A stretch of 42,368 nt of DNA from Verrucomicrobiaceae bacterium (GTDB lineage Bacteria; Verrucomicrobiota; Verrucomicrobiia; Verrucomicrobiales; Akkermansiaceae), in contig JAIXQS010000103.1 in assembly GCA_027485615.1 (NCBI GenBank), positions 1 to 42,368 of the forward strand, given 5' to 3'. The notes under the pieces are model-generated. The model was not told the origin of the DNA and searched no databases. It was given only the letters and a program-made list of their open reading frames with translations. Numbering within the stretch: position 1 is the first letter of the stretch; each line of letters starts with the position of its first letter. The translations under genes and the position numbers were made by a program. Positions 7,122-14,902 of this stretch are shown one piece after another.

Positions 7122-8333
7122 ATGAATACAGTAATCAGCCCGCCTACGAAAAAGTCCGACCCGCAAGCCCTCTGCCAACAAGTGAAGGAGACCGCCGCGA
7201 AGCCCCGCGAACGCGCCGAAACGATGCCGCCCGGTATCTACACGGATAAGGATTTCATGGACTTCGAGACCAGGGAGATTTTCCGCAAGGAATGGATCTC
7301 GCTCTGCCACGTCTCGCAGGTCGCGAAGGCCGGGGACTTCGTGCGCGCGGATGTGGGCGGTGAGCCGATGCTGGTGGTGAGGGGGAAAGACGATGAAATC
7401 CGGGTGGTGTCGCGCGTCTGCAGGCACCGCGGGATGGATCTGATGCCCAGCGGCTTCGGGCATGCCGAAGAGGGTAACAAGCGAGTTATCCTCTGCCCGT
7501 ATCATCTCTGGAGCTACGACCTAACCGGTAAGCTGATCGGTGCGCCGGAGATGCAGCAGGCGGAAGGATTCGACCGCAGCGAGGTGTGCCTCCACAGCTA
7601 CCGAAGCGAGATCTGGGAGGGCTTCGTCTTCGTGACGCTTTCCGGGGAGATCGCGCCGCTTGCCGAGAAATACGGACGATTTAGGGATCAGTTCGTCGGG
7701 AAATGGCATATGGGCGATGGCGAACTCGTCTGGTCCCGGCACTGGGAATGCGAGTTCAACTGGAAGATCCTGCTGGAGAATTTCATGGAGGCCTACCATC
7801 ACCTAGGAGCGCACATGAAGACGCTGGAACCCTTCCTCCCGGCAAAGGGCTGCTGGACGGAGCCGTATGATCCTGAGTTTTCAGCGATGCACCTGCCGCT
7901 GAAAAAAGAGATGCGGGAAGAGATCATGGCGAGCGGTGACGCGGGCACCGCCTTCCCCGTTTTCGCAGGGCTTGAGGGTGAGGATCTGCTCGAGTGGGGC
8001 GTATATCTCGGCTTCCCGAACTTCCTGCTCTTCACCGCACCCGACCGGGTTTACTGGTACCGGCTGCTCCCCACCGGCCCGGAAACCTGCACGCTGATGA
8101 CTACCATGATTATCCAGGCCGCCGCAAAAGGGATGGCGGATTATGAGACAGTGAAAGCCAGGGAAGTCGGGGCGGGGGTCGCGTTCCACATGGAAGATAT
8201 GGAAGTTTGCGCGGCCACACAGCGCGGCATGCGCTCCGACGGATACAGCCAGGGGCGGCTCAGCCATCTTGAGGAGCCCATCTGGCATTTCCAAAAATAC
8301 CTCGCGGAAAAAATCCGGTCGGCGGAAGCGTGA
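7122..8333 (+). CDS. Rieske non-heme iron oxygenase, alpha subunit (N-demethylase/hydroxylase type)
   Basis: A 403-residue ring-hydroxylating-type oxygenase. The Rieske [2Fe-2S] ligands are C100 and H102 (CRHRG) and C125 and H128 (CPYHLW). The mononuclear iron site is E223-x2-H226-x4-H231 in ENFMEAYHHLGAH, with E223 at the usual Rieske-to-iron bridging place, and a likely third acidic ligand in the FHMEDMEVC segment. Lack of a beta-subunit gene and the overall layout resemble the homotrimeric enzymes that attack quaternary or methylated amines (carnitine, glycine betaine, stachydrine, choline types). No reductase gene is seen nearby, so electrons must come from elsewhere. Close to GFA, glutamine-synthetase-like and guanidine genes, oxidative N-demethylation is the favoured but unproven role. 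Confidence 0.9.
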   Translation: MNTVISPPTKKSDPQALCQQVKETAAKPRERAETMPPGIYTDKDFMDFETREIFRKEWISLCHVSQVAKAGDFVRADVGGEPMLVVRGKDDEIRVVSRVCRHRGMDLMPSGFGHAEEGNKRVILCPYHLWSYDLTGKLIGAPEMQQAEGFDRSEVCLHSYRSEIWEGFVFVTLSGEIAPLAEKYGRFRDQFVGKWHMGDGELVWSRHWECEFNWKILLENFMEAYHHLGAHMKTLEPFLPAKGCWTEPYDPEFSAMHLPLKKEMREEIMASGDAGTAFPVFAGLEGEDLLEWGVYLGFPNFLLFTAPDRVYWYRLLPTGPETCTLMTTMIIQAAAKGMADYETVKAREVGAGVAFHMEDMEVCAATQRGMRSDGYSQGRLSHLEEPIWHFQKYLAEKIRSAEA

Positions 8334-8340
8334 TTTCACC

Positions 8341-8364
8341 CCGTTATCGCTCTTGGCATAACGG
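8341..8364. other. Perfect 7-bp inverted repeat before the MgtE-like gene
   Basis: CCGTTAT and ATAACGG are separated by 10 bases, 8 bp after the oxygenase stop and 25 bp before the MgtE-like start. No T-run follows, so it is a poor intrinsic terminator; it could be an operator or a short mRNA hairpin at the operon border. Confidence 0.35.
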
Positions 8365-8388
8365 ATCGATTGGCTAGTTTCCCCATAA

Positions 8389-9405
8389 ATGAATACCGAA
8401 GCGCTGCCGCCAGTTGAAATGGAACAGCAATACCCGCAGGGCTCGGTCGGGCGCTTGATGGAGCCGCCGATCGGCGTATTCCCCCCGCAGGAAACCATCG
8501 GCGAGGTCATCGACGCCCTGCGCGAGATGGTGAAGAGCGCGTTCATCACCTACGGCTTCGTCTCGGATGAAACGGGTCGCTTCGTCGGCGTGATCACCAT
8601 GCGGGACCTGCTTTTCACCGACCACTCGATGCGGTTGGAGGAGGTCATGCTCAGGAACGTTTTCGCACTCAAAGCTGACACTCCCCTGCTCGATGCGATG
8701 CGCTCCACGCTCGACCGCCACTATCCAGTTTATCCCGTTGTCGATGCCGGGGGAAAACTGGTCGGTCTGGTGCGCGGGCAACAGATGTTCGAGCAACAGG
8801 CCATCGATTTGAGCGCGCAGGCCGGTAGCATGGTCGGTGTCGAGAAGGAGGAGCGCCTTTCCACGCCGTGGAAACGCAGCCTGTTTTTCCGGCATCCCTG
8901 GCTACAGCTCAACCTACTCACCGCCTTCGTCGCGGCGGCCGTGGTCGGCGTTTTCGAAAACACGCTCGAACAGATCGTGCTGCTCGCCGTTTTCCTGCCT
9001 GTGCTGGCCGGCCAATCGGGTAACACGGGTTGCCAGGCTCTCGCAGTCACTCTGCGCGGCATGACCCTAGGCGAGTTCGACCCCGGAAGCACGGCAAAGG
9101 CCGCCTGCAAAGAAGCGCTGCTCGGCTTCCTCAACGGCATGCTCGTAGGGATCTCCGCAGGCCTCGGCATGTTCCTTTACGCGAAGTCGCAGGGCAACCC
9201 TAATGCCCTCATGCTCGCCGTCGTGACATGGCTTGCCATGACCATCGCCTGCGCCGTCAGCGGCATCTCCGGAGTCCTCGTGCCAACAACCCTTAAACGC
9301 TTCGGTGCGGATCCGGCCACCGCCTCCAGTATTTTCCTCACCACCGCCACCGACGTGATCAGCATGGGCGCTTTTCTCGGGCTCGCCACGCTGCTGTTAC
9401 TTTGA
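8389..9405 (+). CDS. mgtE: Short MgtE-family divalent cation transporter
   Basis: A 338-residue MgtE-like protein made of two CBS domains (about 18-75 and 80-135; VGVITMRDLLFTD and LVGLVRGQQMF are the CBS ends) and the five-helix membrane domain (about 165-338). The pore signature AGQSGNTGCQALAV corresponds to the family's GGNAGNQ-type motif, and DPATASSIFLTTATDVISM to the conserved helix that lines the ion path. The usual N-terminal MgtE domain of about 100 residues is missing, so gating may differ. CBS domains normally sense Mg2+. It sits between the Rieske gene and a NikR-like regulator; transport of Mg2+ is the default, and another divalent metal is possible. Confidence 0.87.
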   Translation: MNTEALPPVEMEQQYPQGSVGRLMEPPIGVFPPQETIGEVIDALREMVKSAFITYGFVSDETGRFVGVITMRDLLFTDHSMRLEEVMLRNVFALKADTPLLDAMRSTLDRHYPVYPVVDAGGKLVGLVRGQQMFEQQAIDLSAQAGSMVGVEKEERLSTPWKRSLFFRHPWLQLNLLTAFVAAAVVGVFENTLEQIVLLAVFLPVLAGQSGNTGCQALAVTLRGMTLGEFDPGSTAKAACKEALLGFLNGMLVGISAGLGMFLYAKSQGNPNALMLAVVTWLAMTIACAVSGISGVLVPTTLKRFGADPATASSIFLTTATDVISMGAFLGLATLLLL

Positions 9406-9420
9406 GGGGGTGAATTTTTC

Positions 9421-9448
9421 GTATGAAATAATTTAATATTATTCACAT
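9421..9448. promoter_or_regulatory. NikR-type operator upstream of the guanidine/urea operon
   Basis: The sequence reads GTATGA-N16-TCACAT. The E. coli NikR operator is GTATGA-N16-TCATAC, so the left half is identical and the spacing the same. The whole 28 bp is nearly palindromic (TRTGAA at each end, AT-rich centre). It ends 27 bp before the NikR-like gene start and covers AT-rich hexamers that could serve as its -10, so autoregulation of the operon is likely. Confidence 0.7.
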
Positions 9449-9475
9449 TGGCTCGGGGGATGCTTCTATCGCCGC

Positions 9476-9931
9476 ATGCCGAAAGAAGAGACAGCGGACG
9501 GGTTGCGGCGGGTTACGGTTTCTATGCCGGAGGAGACGTTCCAGGTGTTTGATAGGGTGGTCACGGCGCGCGGGTTCGGGAGTCGGTCGCAGGCGATTTC
9601 CGAGATGATCCACGCGCAGGCGGCGGAGCATCTCGGCAAAATCGGCACGGAGGTGATGGCGGGGACACTGACGCTGGTTTACGACGAATCGAAAAGCTCC
9701 CTGCTACGCGATCTCTCGCGGATCTGCCGCGAGCACGTGGCGGAGGTGATTTCCTCCCAGCATATCCTGCTGGAGGACGAGCACGTCCTGGAGGTTCTGC
9801 TGATGCAGGGGCCGGCCAAGCGCCTGAGGGAAGTGACCAACAAGCTGGTGGCCTGCAAAGGGGTGAAGAGCGCGAGCCTTGCGCTCACCCCCCATCTCAT
9901 GCCGCCGCTGCACGCGAAAGGGACGAAATAG
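9476..9931 (+). CDS. NikR-like ribbon-helix-helix/ACT-domain regulator with altered metal site
   Basis: A 151-residue regulator. Residues 10-50 form a ribbon-helix-helix DNA-binding domain ([30 protein letters not shown]), and residues 60-140 the NikR-type ACT-like domain ([11 protein letters not shown] to the end). The segment 69-112 aligns without gaps to E. coli NikR 60-103, recalled from memory: ligand H87 is kept (H96), but H76, H89 and C95 become R85, L98 and V104. Other histidines (H87, H103) are nearby. The nickel site is therefore not conserved and the effector may be another metal or an organic ligand. It is the first gene of the operon leading to the DUF1989 genes, 7 bp upstream of the next start. 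Confidence 0.88.
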   Translation: MPKEETADGLRRVTVSMPEETFQVFDRVVTARGFGSRSQAISEMIHAQAAEHLGKIGTEVMAGTLTLVYDESKSSLLRDLSRICREHVAEVISSQHILLEDEHVLEVLLMQGPAKRLREVTNKLVACKGVKSASLALTPHLMPPLHAKGTK

Positions 9932-9938
9932 ATTTTTT

Positions 9939-10664
9939 ATGAACGAGGCGATCTACAAGGTAGAGCTTACGGGCGCGGGGATGTGGTCGAAGATCATCGG
10001 CAAAGGCAAGGTGCTGAAGCTGACGGATCTGCAAGGCGGGGCGAACGTGAGCATGATGCTCTACAATGCGAACGAGCGGACGGAGCGATACAACATGCCG
10101 GATACTCTCAAAGGGCAGCAGGTGTTTTATCTGTGCCAAGGGTTATGCCTTCACACCGACATGGGTCGGTTGATCGCATCGGTCACAGAAGACACGGTAG
10201 GCTGGCATGATGCGGTTTGTGGGGCGAGCGATGCGGAAGAGGTGAAAGCGAAATACGGCGTGCTCACCTATCAGGACGGGCGCAACGATTGGCATCGCAG
10301 CGGGATGGAATGTTTCCTAATCGAGCTGGCGAAGTGGGGCATGGGCGAAAGGGATCTGATGCCGAACATGAATTTTTTCAGCAAGGTGGTCACGGACGAG
10401 GAGGGAAAGCTGAGCTATGTGCCGGGGAATTCGAATACCGGTAATTCGGTCAGCTTACGCATGGAGATGGACGCGCTGGTGGTGATGAACACTTGCCAGC
10501 ATCCGCTCGCGCCGGGCGGGGAGTATGCTTCGAAACCGGTTTTGTTGGAAGTGTTCGAGGGTGCGGCGATCCGTGATGACGATGAGTGCCTGAACTCGCA
10601 TCCGGAGAACGCGCGGGCGTTCCTGAATACGTTCCATTACCACGAACTGAAAGCGTCATTATGA
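9939..10664 (+). CDS. cgdA: DUF1989 protein, carboxyguanidine deiminase subunit family (urea carboxylase-associated protein 1)
   Basis: A 241-residue DUF1989 protein; the start at 9939 follows the regulator stop by 7 bp and replaces an upstream in-frame start that would overlap the regulator. Landmarks are the N-terminal strand region ([20 protein letters not shown]), the [18 protein letters not shown] block with probable metal-binding His and Cys, and the MNFFSKV and [11 protein letters not shown] segments of the family. Literature has reassigned these proteins from urea carboxylase accessory factors to the CgdAB carboxyguanidine deiminase, which makes allophanate and ammonia from carboxyguanidine. 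Its stop overlaps the start of the sister gene (ATGA). Which of the pair matches CgdA or CgdB was assigned by gene order and may be swapped. Confidence 0.85.
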   Translation: MNEAIYKVELTGAGMWSKIIGKGKVLKLTDLQGGANVSMMLYNANERTERYNMPDTLKGQQVFYLCQGLCLHTDMGRLIASVTEDTVGWHDAVCGASDAEEVKAKYGVLTYQDGRNDWHRSGMECFLIELAKWGMGERDLMPNMNFFSKVVTDEEGKLSYVPGNSNTGNSVSLRMEMDALVVMNTCQHPLAPGGEYASKPVLLEVFEGAAIRDDDECLNSHPENARAFLNTFHYHELKASL

Positions 10665-11287
10665 AAGAGAGCGAGATGGTTGCGGAGGCGGCGGGCTACA
10701 GGTCGGTGATCGGTGCCGGGGATTACTGGTGGAAAACGATCCGCGCGGGCGAGGTTTTCCGCATCCTCGATCTGGAGGGAAACCAGGCGGCGGACACGCT
10801 GTTCTACAAAGCCGGCGATCTCTCGGAGCGATATAGCGCTAGCGACACGATCAAGAAACAGGGTGCGCTCTACCTCACGGCCGGATCGAAGCTGGTTTCA
10901 AACCGGGGCAATGTCCTGTTGGAAATTGTTGCAGACACCTGCGGTCGGCACGACACGGTGGGCGGCGCCTGCTCGCGGGAGAGCAACACGATGCGCTACG
11001 CCTTGGAAAAAGAGCCGATGCACGCCTGCCGCGACAGCTTCATACGCGGCGTGCAGGAGATGGGCGGCGGGATTGTGGACATCACCTGCAACATCAATTT
11101 CTTCATGAACGTCCCGGTCACCCCCGCCGGGGAACTGAGCTTCGCGGACGGAATTTCTGCCCCGGGAAGGTATGTGGAGATGCGCGCGATGATGGATGTG
11201 GTTGCGTTGATCTCGAATTGTCCGCAACTCAACAATCCCTGCAACGGCTGGAATCCCACGCCGGTGCAGGTGCTCATCTGGGGATGA
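10661..11287 (+). CDS. cgdB: DUF1989 protein, carboxyguanidine deiminase subunit family (urea carboxylase-associated protein 2)
   Basis: A 208-residue DUF1989 protein, a diverged paralogue of the gene before it. Shared features are the [21 protein letters not shown] opening region, [19 protein letters not shown], the metal-site block [16 protein letters not shown], the [11 protein letters not shown] strand and the C-terminal [14 protein letters not shown]. The start at 10661 is chosen because it gives the ATGA overlap with the previous stop and a family-like N-terminus. The two DUF1989 proteins are thought to form one heteromeric carboxyguanidine deiminase, so coupled translation fits. It lies 45 bp before the carboxylase gene. 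An older annotation would call it urea carboxylase-associated protein. Confidence 0.85.
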   Translation: MKESEMVAEAAGYRSVIGAGDYWWKTIRAGEVFRILDLEGNQAADTLFYKAGDLSERYSASDTIKKQGALYLTAGSKLVSNRGNVLLEIVADTCGRHDTVGGACSRESNTMRYALEKEPMHACRDSFIRGVQEMGGGIVDITCNINFFMNVPVTPAGELSFADGISAPGRYVEMRAMMDVVALISNCPQLNNPCNGWNPTPVQVLIWG

Positions 11288-11332
11288 CTTTGATTTAGGA
11301 TTTCGTAATTAGAATTTAGTGCTTTGAAAAAC

Positions 11333-14300
11333 ATGTTCAGGAAAGTTTTGGTAGCGAATCGGGGGGAGATTGCGGTGCGGGTGAGCCGGACTTTGCGGGA
11401 TCTCGGGGTGGCGGTGGTGGCGGTGTATTCCGAGGCCGACCGTGAAGCTCGGCATGTGCTGGAGGCGGATGAGGCGTATCTGTTAGGCGCGGGGCCGGTG
11501 GAGAAAAGTTATCTGAACGTGGAGAGGCTGATGGAGGTGATCACGGAGAGCGGCGTGGAGGCGGTGCATCCAGGATACGGATTGTTGAGCGAGAACGCGG
11601 CTTTCGCGGAACGGTGCGAGGCGGCGGGTTGCGTGTGGCTGGGGCCGTGCCCCGATTCGATGCGGAAATTCGGGCTGAAACACACGGCGCGAGAGCTGGC
11701 GGTGGAGGCGGATGTGCCGCTATGCCCCGGGACGGGCTTGGTGGGTTCGGTGGAGGAGGCTGTTTCCGAATCGGCGGGGATCGGGTTTCCGCTGATGCTG
11801 AAAAGCACTGCGGGCGGCGGCGGGATTGGGATGGAGATTTGCCGCTCGGAGGCGGAGCTCGTGGCGGCTTTCGAAAAGGTCGTGAGGCTGGCTAAATCGA
11901 ATTTCGGAGAGGCCGGGGTATTCCTTGAGCGGTTCGTCGAAAGCGCGCGGCACATCGAGGTGCAGATTTTCGGCGACGGGAATGGCAAGGTGCTGGCGCT
12001 GGGTGAGCGGGATTGCTCGGCGCAGCGGCGGAACCAGAAGGTGGTCGAGGAAACTCCGGCACCGGGTCTGACCGATGAGATGCGGGCGGGTCTTTTCGCG
12101 GCGGCGGTGAGGCTGGGTGAGTCGTTGAAGTATCGCTCGGCGGGCACGGTGGAGTTCCTTTTCGACAAGACGCGTGAGGAGTTCTATTTCCTGGAGGTGA
12201 ACACCCGCTTGCAGGTAGAGCATGGTGTTACCGAACTGGCAACGGGCGTGGACTTGGTGGAGTGGATGGTGCGGCTGGGCGCAGGCGACAATCCGATCGC
12301 TGGCATGGATAAGATCGAAGCGAAGGGCGCGGCGATGGAGGTGCGGGTGTATGCGGAGGACGCCGCGAAACATTTCCTGCCCAGCGCGGGCTTGATCACC
12401 GAGGTGAAGTATCCGGAAGGCGTGCGCTGCGATGGATGGATCGAGGCAGGGACGGAGGTGAGCACGTTCTACGATCCGCTGCTGGTAAAGATCCAGGTGA
12501 AGGCTGACACGCGCGCGGAGGTGCTGGATAAAATGGCCGCCGCGCTGAAGGAGACCAAGATCGGCGGGATACGGACGAACCTGGATTATCTGGCGCGTAT
12601 CGTTTTGAGCGAGGATTTCCAGGCGGGCGGGGTGAGCACTAAGTGGCTGGACACGCTGGAGTTCAGCCCGCGCATCGTGGAAGTGCTGCGCGGCGGGACG
12701 ATGACCACGGTGCAGGATTGGCCAGGCAGGCTTGGTTACTGGGATGTGGGCGTGCCGCCCTCCGGCCCGATGGATTCGTTGGCTTTCCGGATGGCAAACA
12801 CCCTGGTCGGAAATCCGGCGGACGCGGCGGCACTGGAGTGCACGATGATGGGGCCGGGGCTAAGGTTCGGGTTCGATGCGGTGATCGCGCTGACAGGCGC
12901 GGACATGGGCACGAAGCTGGATGGAGTGGCACTAACTACGGGAGAAGCCGTAGCTGTTAGGACGGGGCAGGTTTTGGAAATGGGAAAGGCGGAGGACGGG
13001 TGCCGCGCCTATCTCGCGATAGCAGGCGGGATGGATGTGCCGGATTACCTCGGGAGCAAATCGACGTTCACGCTGGGGAAATTCGGCGGGCATGGCGGCC
13101 GGGCTTTGGTGGCGGGGGACGTTTTGGAAATCGGAAATTCAAAATTCAAAATTCAAAATTCAAGGCAGAGGGAAACGCTTCGCTTCGATGGGGCATGGGA
13201 AATCGGTGTGCTTTACGGCCCGCATGGGGCGCCGGAGTTTTTCACGGAGGACGATATTGCGACTTTTTTCGTAACACAGTGGGAGGTGCATTTCAACTCG
13301 GCGCGGACGGGTGTGCGCCTGATCGGGCCGAAGCCGAAGTGGGCGAGGACGGATGGCGGTGAGGCGGGGCTTCATCCATCGAACATCCACGACAACGCCT
13401 ACGCGGTGGGCGCGGTGGATTTCACGGGCGACATGCCGGTCATCCTCGGGCCGGACGGGCCGAGCCTTGGTGGTTTCGTATGCCCGGTGACGATCATCGA
13501 GGCGGAACTGTGGAAGGTCGGGCAGTTGAAACCGGGGGATCGCGTGCGGTTTTTCCCGGTGGGCATGGAAACGGCGCGTGAGCAGGCAAAGCGCGTGGAA
13601 GAGTGGCTGGAAAGAGGCGGCGATTATCCCGTTTTGCCGCAGGGCGAGGCGGAGGCGGCGATCATCGCGCGCGGCGAGGTGCAGGGGGAGGCGGTGGTAG
13701 TACGCAGGGCGGGCGATGAGTATGTTTTGCTGGAGATCGGCGAGATGGTGTTGGATCTCCGGCTGCGGTTTCTGGTGCACCTGCTTTATGAGTGGCTGGG
13801 CGCGGAAAAGCGAACGGGCTTCGTGGATCTCACACCCGGGATCCGGTCGCTGCAGGTTCACTACGATCCATGGAAAACCACCGAGTCCGATGTGGTGGAT
13901 CTGCTTTTGTGGGGCTTGAGGGAACTCCCCGCGCTGGAGAACGCCGAGGTGGAAAGCCGCGTGGTGCATCTGCCGCTCGCCTGGGACGATCCGAGCACCC
14001 GGGTGGCCATCGAACGCTACATGAAAGGCGTGCGGGCGGACGCTCCGTGGTGCCCGAGCAACATCGAGTTCATCCGGCGCATCAACGGGCTGGCTTCGAT
14101 CAAGGAAGTGAAGGACATAATTTTTTCCGCCGAGTATCTCGTCATGGGGCTCGGCGATGTGTATCTCGGCGCTCCGGTGGCGACGCCGCTCGATCCGAGG
14201 CACCGGTTGGTGACAACGAAATACAACCCCGCGCGAACATGGACACCGGAGAACGCGGTCGGAATCGGTGGTGCTTATCTTTGTATTTACGGGATGGAAG

Positions 14301-14902
14301 GGCCAGGCGGGTATCAGTTCGTGGGACGCACGACACCGATCTGGAACAAATACCGGAAGACCGAGGTTTTCGGGGAGCCGTGGCTACTGAGGTTTTTCGA
14401 CCGGATCAAATGGGAGGAGGTTTCGCCGGAAAGGTTGCTGGAATTGCGGCGCGAGATCCTGACCGGCGAATTTGTGCCGCGCATCGATGTGGAACGCTTC
14501 GAACTGGGGAGCTATCTGGCGTTTCTGGAAGAGGAAGCGGAGTCCATCGCTGATTTCCGCTCGCACCAGCGGCGGGCCTTCGCTGAGGAAAGGCATCGCT
14601 GGGAAGAGGCGGGGCTGAACGTCGTTGATGTCGAGGAGGCGGTGGTGGAAAGCGTGGGGATCGAGCTGCCGGAGGGCTGCGAATTCGTGGAATCGCCGAT
14701 GATGGGCAGCGTCTGGAAAGTGGAGGTTGTGGAGGGCGATGCGGTCGAGGTAGGCGTGACGGGCCTGATCCTGGAGGCTATGAAAATGGAGATGATCGTG
14801 CCTGTCTCCAAGTCGGGAAAGATCGAGAAAGTCCTGGTTTCCTCCGGCGCGATGGTGAAGGCCGGCGATCCGTTGCTGATCATCAGGATCAATGAGTCAT
14901 GA
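11333..14902 (+). CDS. uca: Biotin-dependent urea/guanidine carboxylase
   Basis: A 1189-residue multidomain carboxylase. Order: biotin carboxylase (about 1-450; KVLVANRGEIAVRVSR, ATP-grasp loop KSTAGGGGIGME, FLEVNTRLQVEHGVTE), then the carboxyltransferase made of KipA/AHS2 (about 462-770; PPSGPMDSLAFRMAN) and KipI/AHS1 (about 800-1040; LDPRHRLV, GGYQFVGRTTPIW), and a C-terminal biotinyl domain with EAMKMEM (biotinylated Lys about 1151). The ATG at 11333 gives the usual start; a TTG at 11324 is in frame. Known chemistry is ATP-driven carboxylation of urea to allophanate or of guanidine to carboxyguanidine; the DUF1989 neighbours favour guanidine. An odd in-frame repeat sits near residue 605. 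The stop overlaps the next start (ATGA). Confidence 0.95.
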   Translation: MFRKVLVANRGEIAVRVSRTLRDLGVAVVAVYSEADREARHVLEADEAYLLGAGPVEKSYLNVERLMEVITESGVEAVHPGYGLLSENAAFAERCEAAGCVWLGPCPDSMRKFGLKHTARELAVEADVPLCPGTGLVGSVEEAVSESAGIGFPLMLKSTAGGGGIGMEICRSEAELVAAFEKVVRLAKSNFGEAGVFLERFVESARHIEVQIFGDGNGKVLALGERDCSAQRRNQKVVEETPAPGLTDEMRAGLFAAAVRLGESLKYRSAGTVEFLFDKTREEFYFLEVNTRLQVEHGVTELATGVDLVEWMVRLGAGDNPIAGMDKIEAKGAAMEVRVYAEDAAKHFLPSAGLITEVKYPEGVRCDGWIEAGTEVSTFYDPLLVKIQVKADTRAEVLDKMAAALKETKIGGIRTNLDYLARIVLSEDFQAGGVSTKWLDTLEFSPRIVEVLRGGTMTTVQDWPGRLGYWDVGVPPSGPMDSLAFRMANTLVGNPADAAALECTMMGPGLRFGFDAVIALTGADMGTKLDGVALTTGEAVAVRTGQVLEMGKAEDGCRAYLAIAGGMDVPDYLGSKSTFTLGKFGGHGGRALVAGDVLEIGNSKFKIQNSRQRETLRFDGAWEIGVLYGPHGAPEFFTEDDIATFFVTQWEVHFNSARTGVRLIGPKPKWARTDGGEAGLHPSNIHDNAYAVGAVDFTGDMPVILGPDGPSLGGFVCPVTIIEAELWKVGQLKPGDRVRFFPVGMETAREQAKRVEEWLERGGDYPVLPQGEAEAAIIARGEVQGEAVVVRRAGDEYVLLEIGEMVLDLRLRFLVHLLYEWLGAEKRTGFVDLTPGIRSLQVHYDPWKTTESDVVDLLLWGLRELPALENAEVESRVVHLPLAWDDPSTRVAIERYMKGVRADAPWCPSNIEFIRRINGLASIKEVKDIIFSAEYLVMGLGDVYLGAPVATPLDPRHRLVTTKYNPARTWTPENAVGIGGAYLCIYGMEGPGGYQFVGRTTPIWNKYRKTEVFGEPWLLRFFDRIKWEEVSPERLLELRREILTGEFVPRIDVERFELGSYLAFLEEEAESIADFRSHQRRAFAEERHRWEEAGLNVVDVEEAVVESVGIELPEGCEFVESPMMGSVWKVEVVEGDAVEVGVTGLILEAMKMEMIVPVSKSGKIEKVLVSSGAMVKAGDPLLIIRINES
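13134..13163 (+). repeat. In-frame heptamer repeat inside the carboxylase gene
   Basis: About four tandem copies of the heptamer AAAATTC (first copy GAAATTC) lie in otherwise GC-rich coding sequence. Three units equal seven codons, so the frame is kept; they encode the odd stretch GNSKFKIQNS between conserved strands of the KipA-like part. It looks like insertion or expansion of a simple AT-rich repeat tolerated in a surface loop. Confidence 0.75.

Noticed and set aside
6267..7505. 412-codon minus-strand frame opposite the TIM-barrel and Rieske genes
   Set aside because: Overlaps two well-supported plus-strand genes and has no motif of its own.
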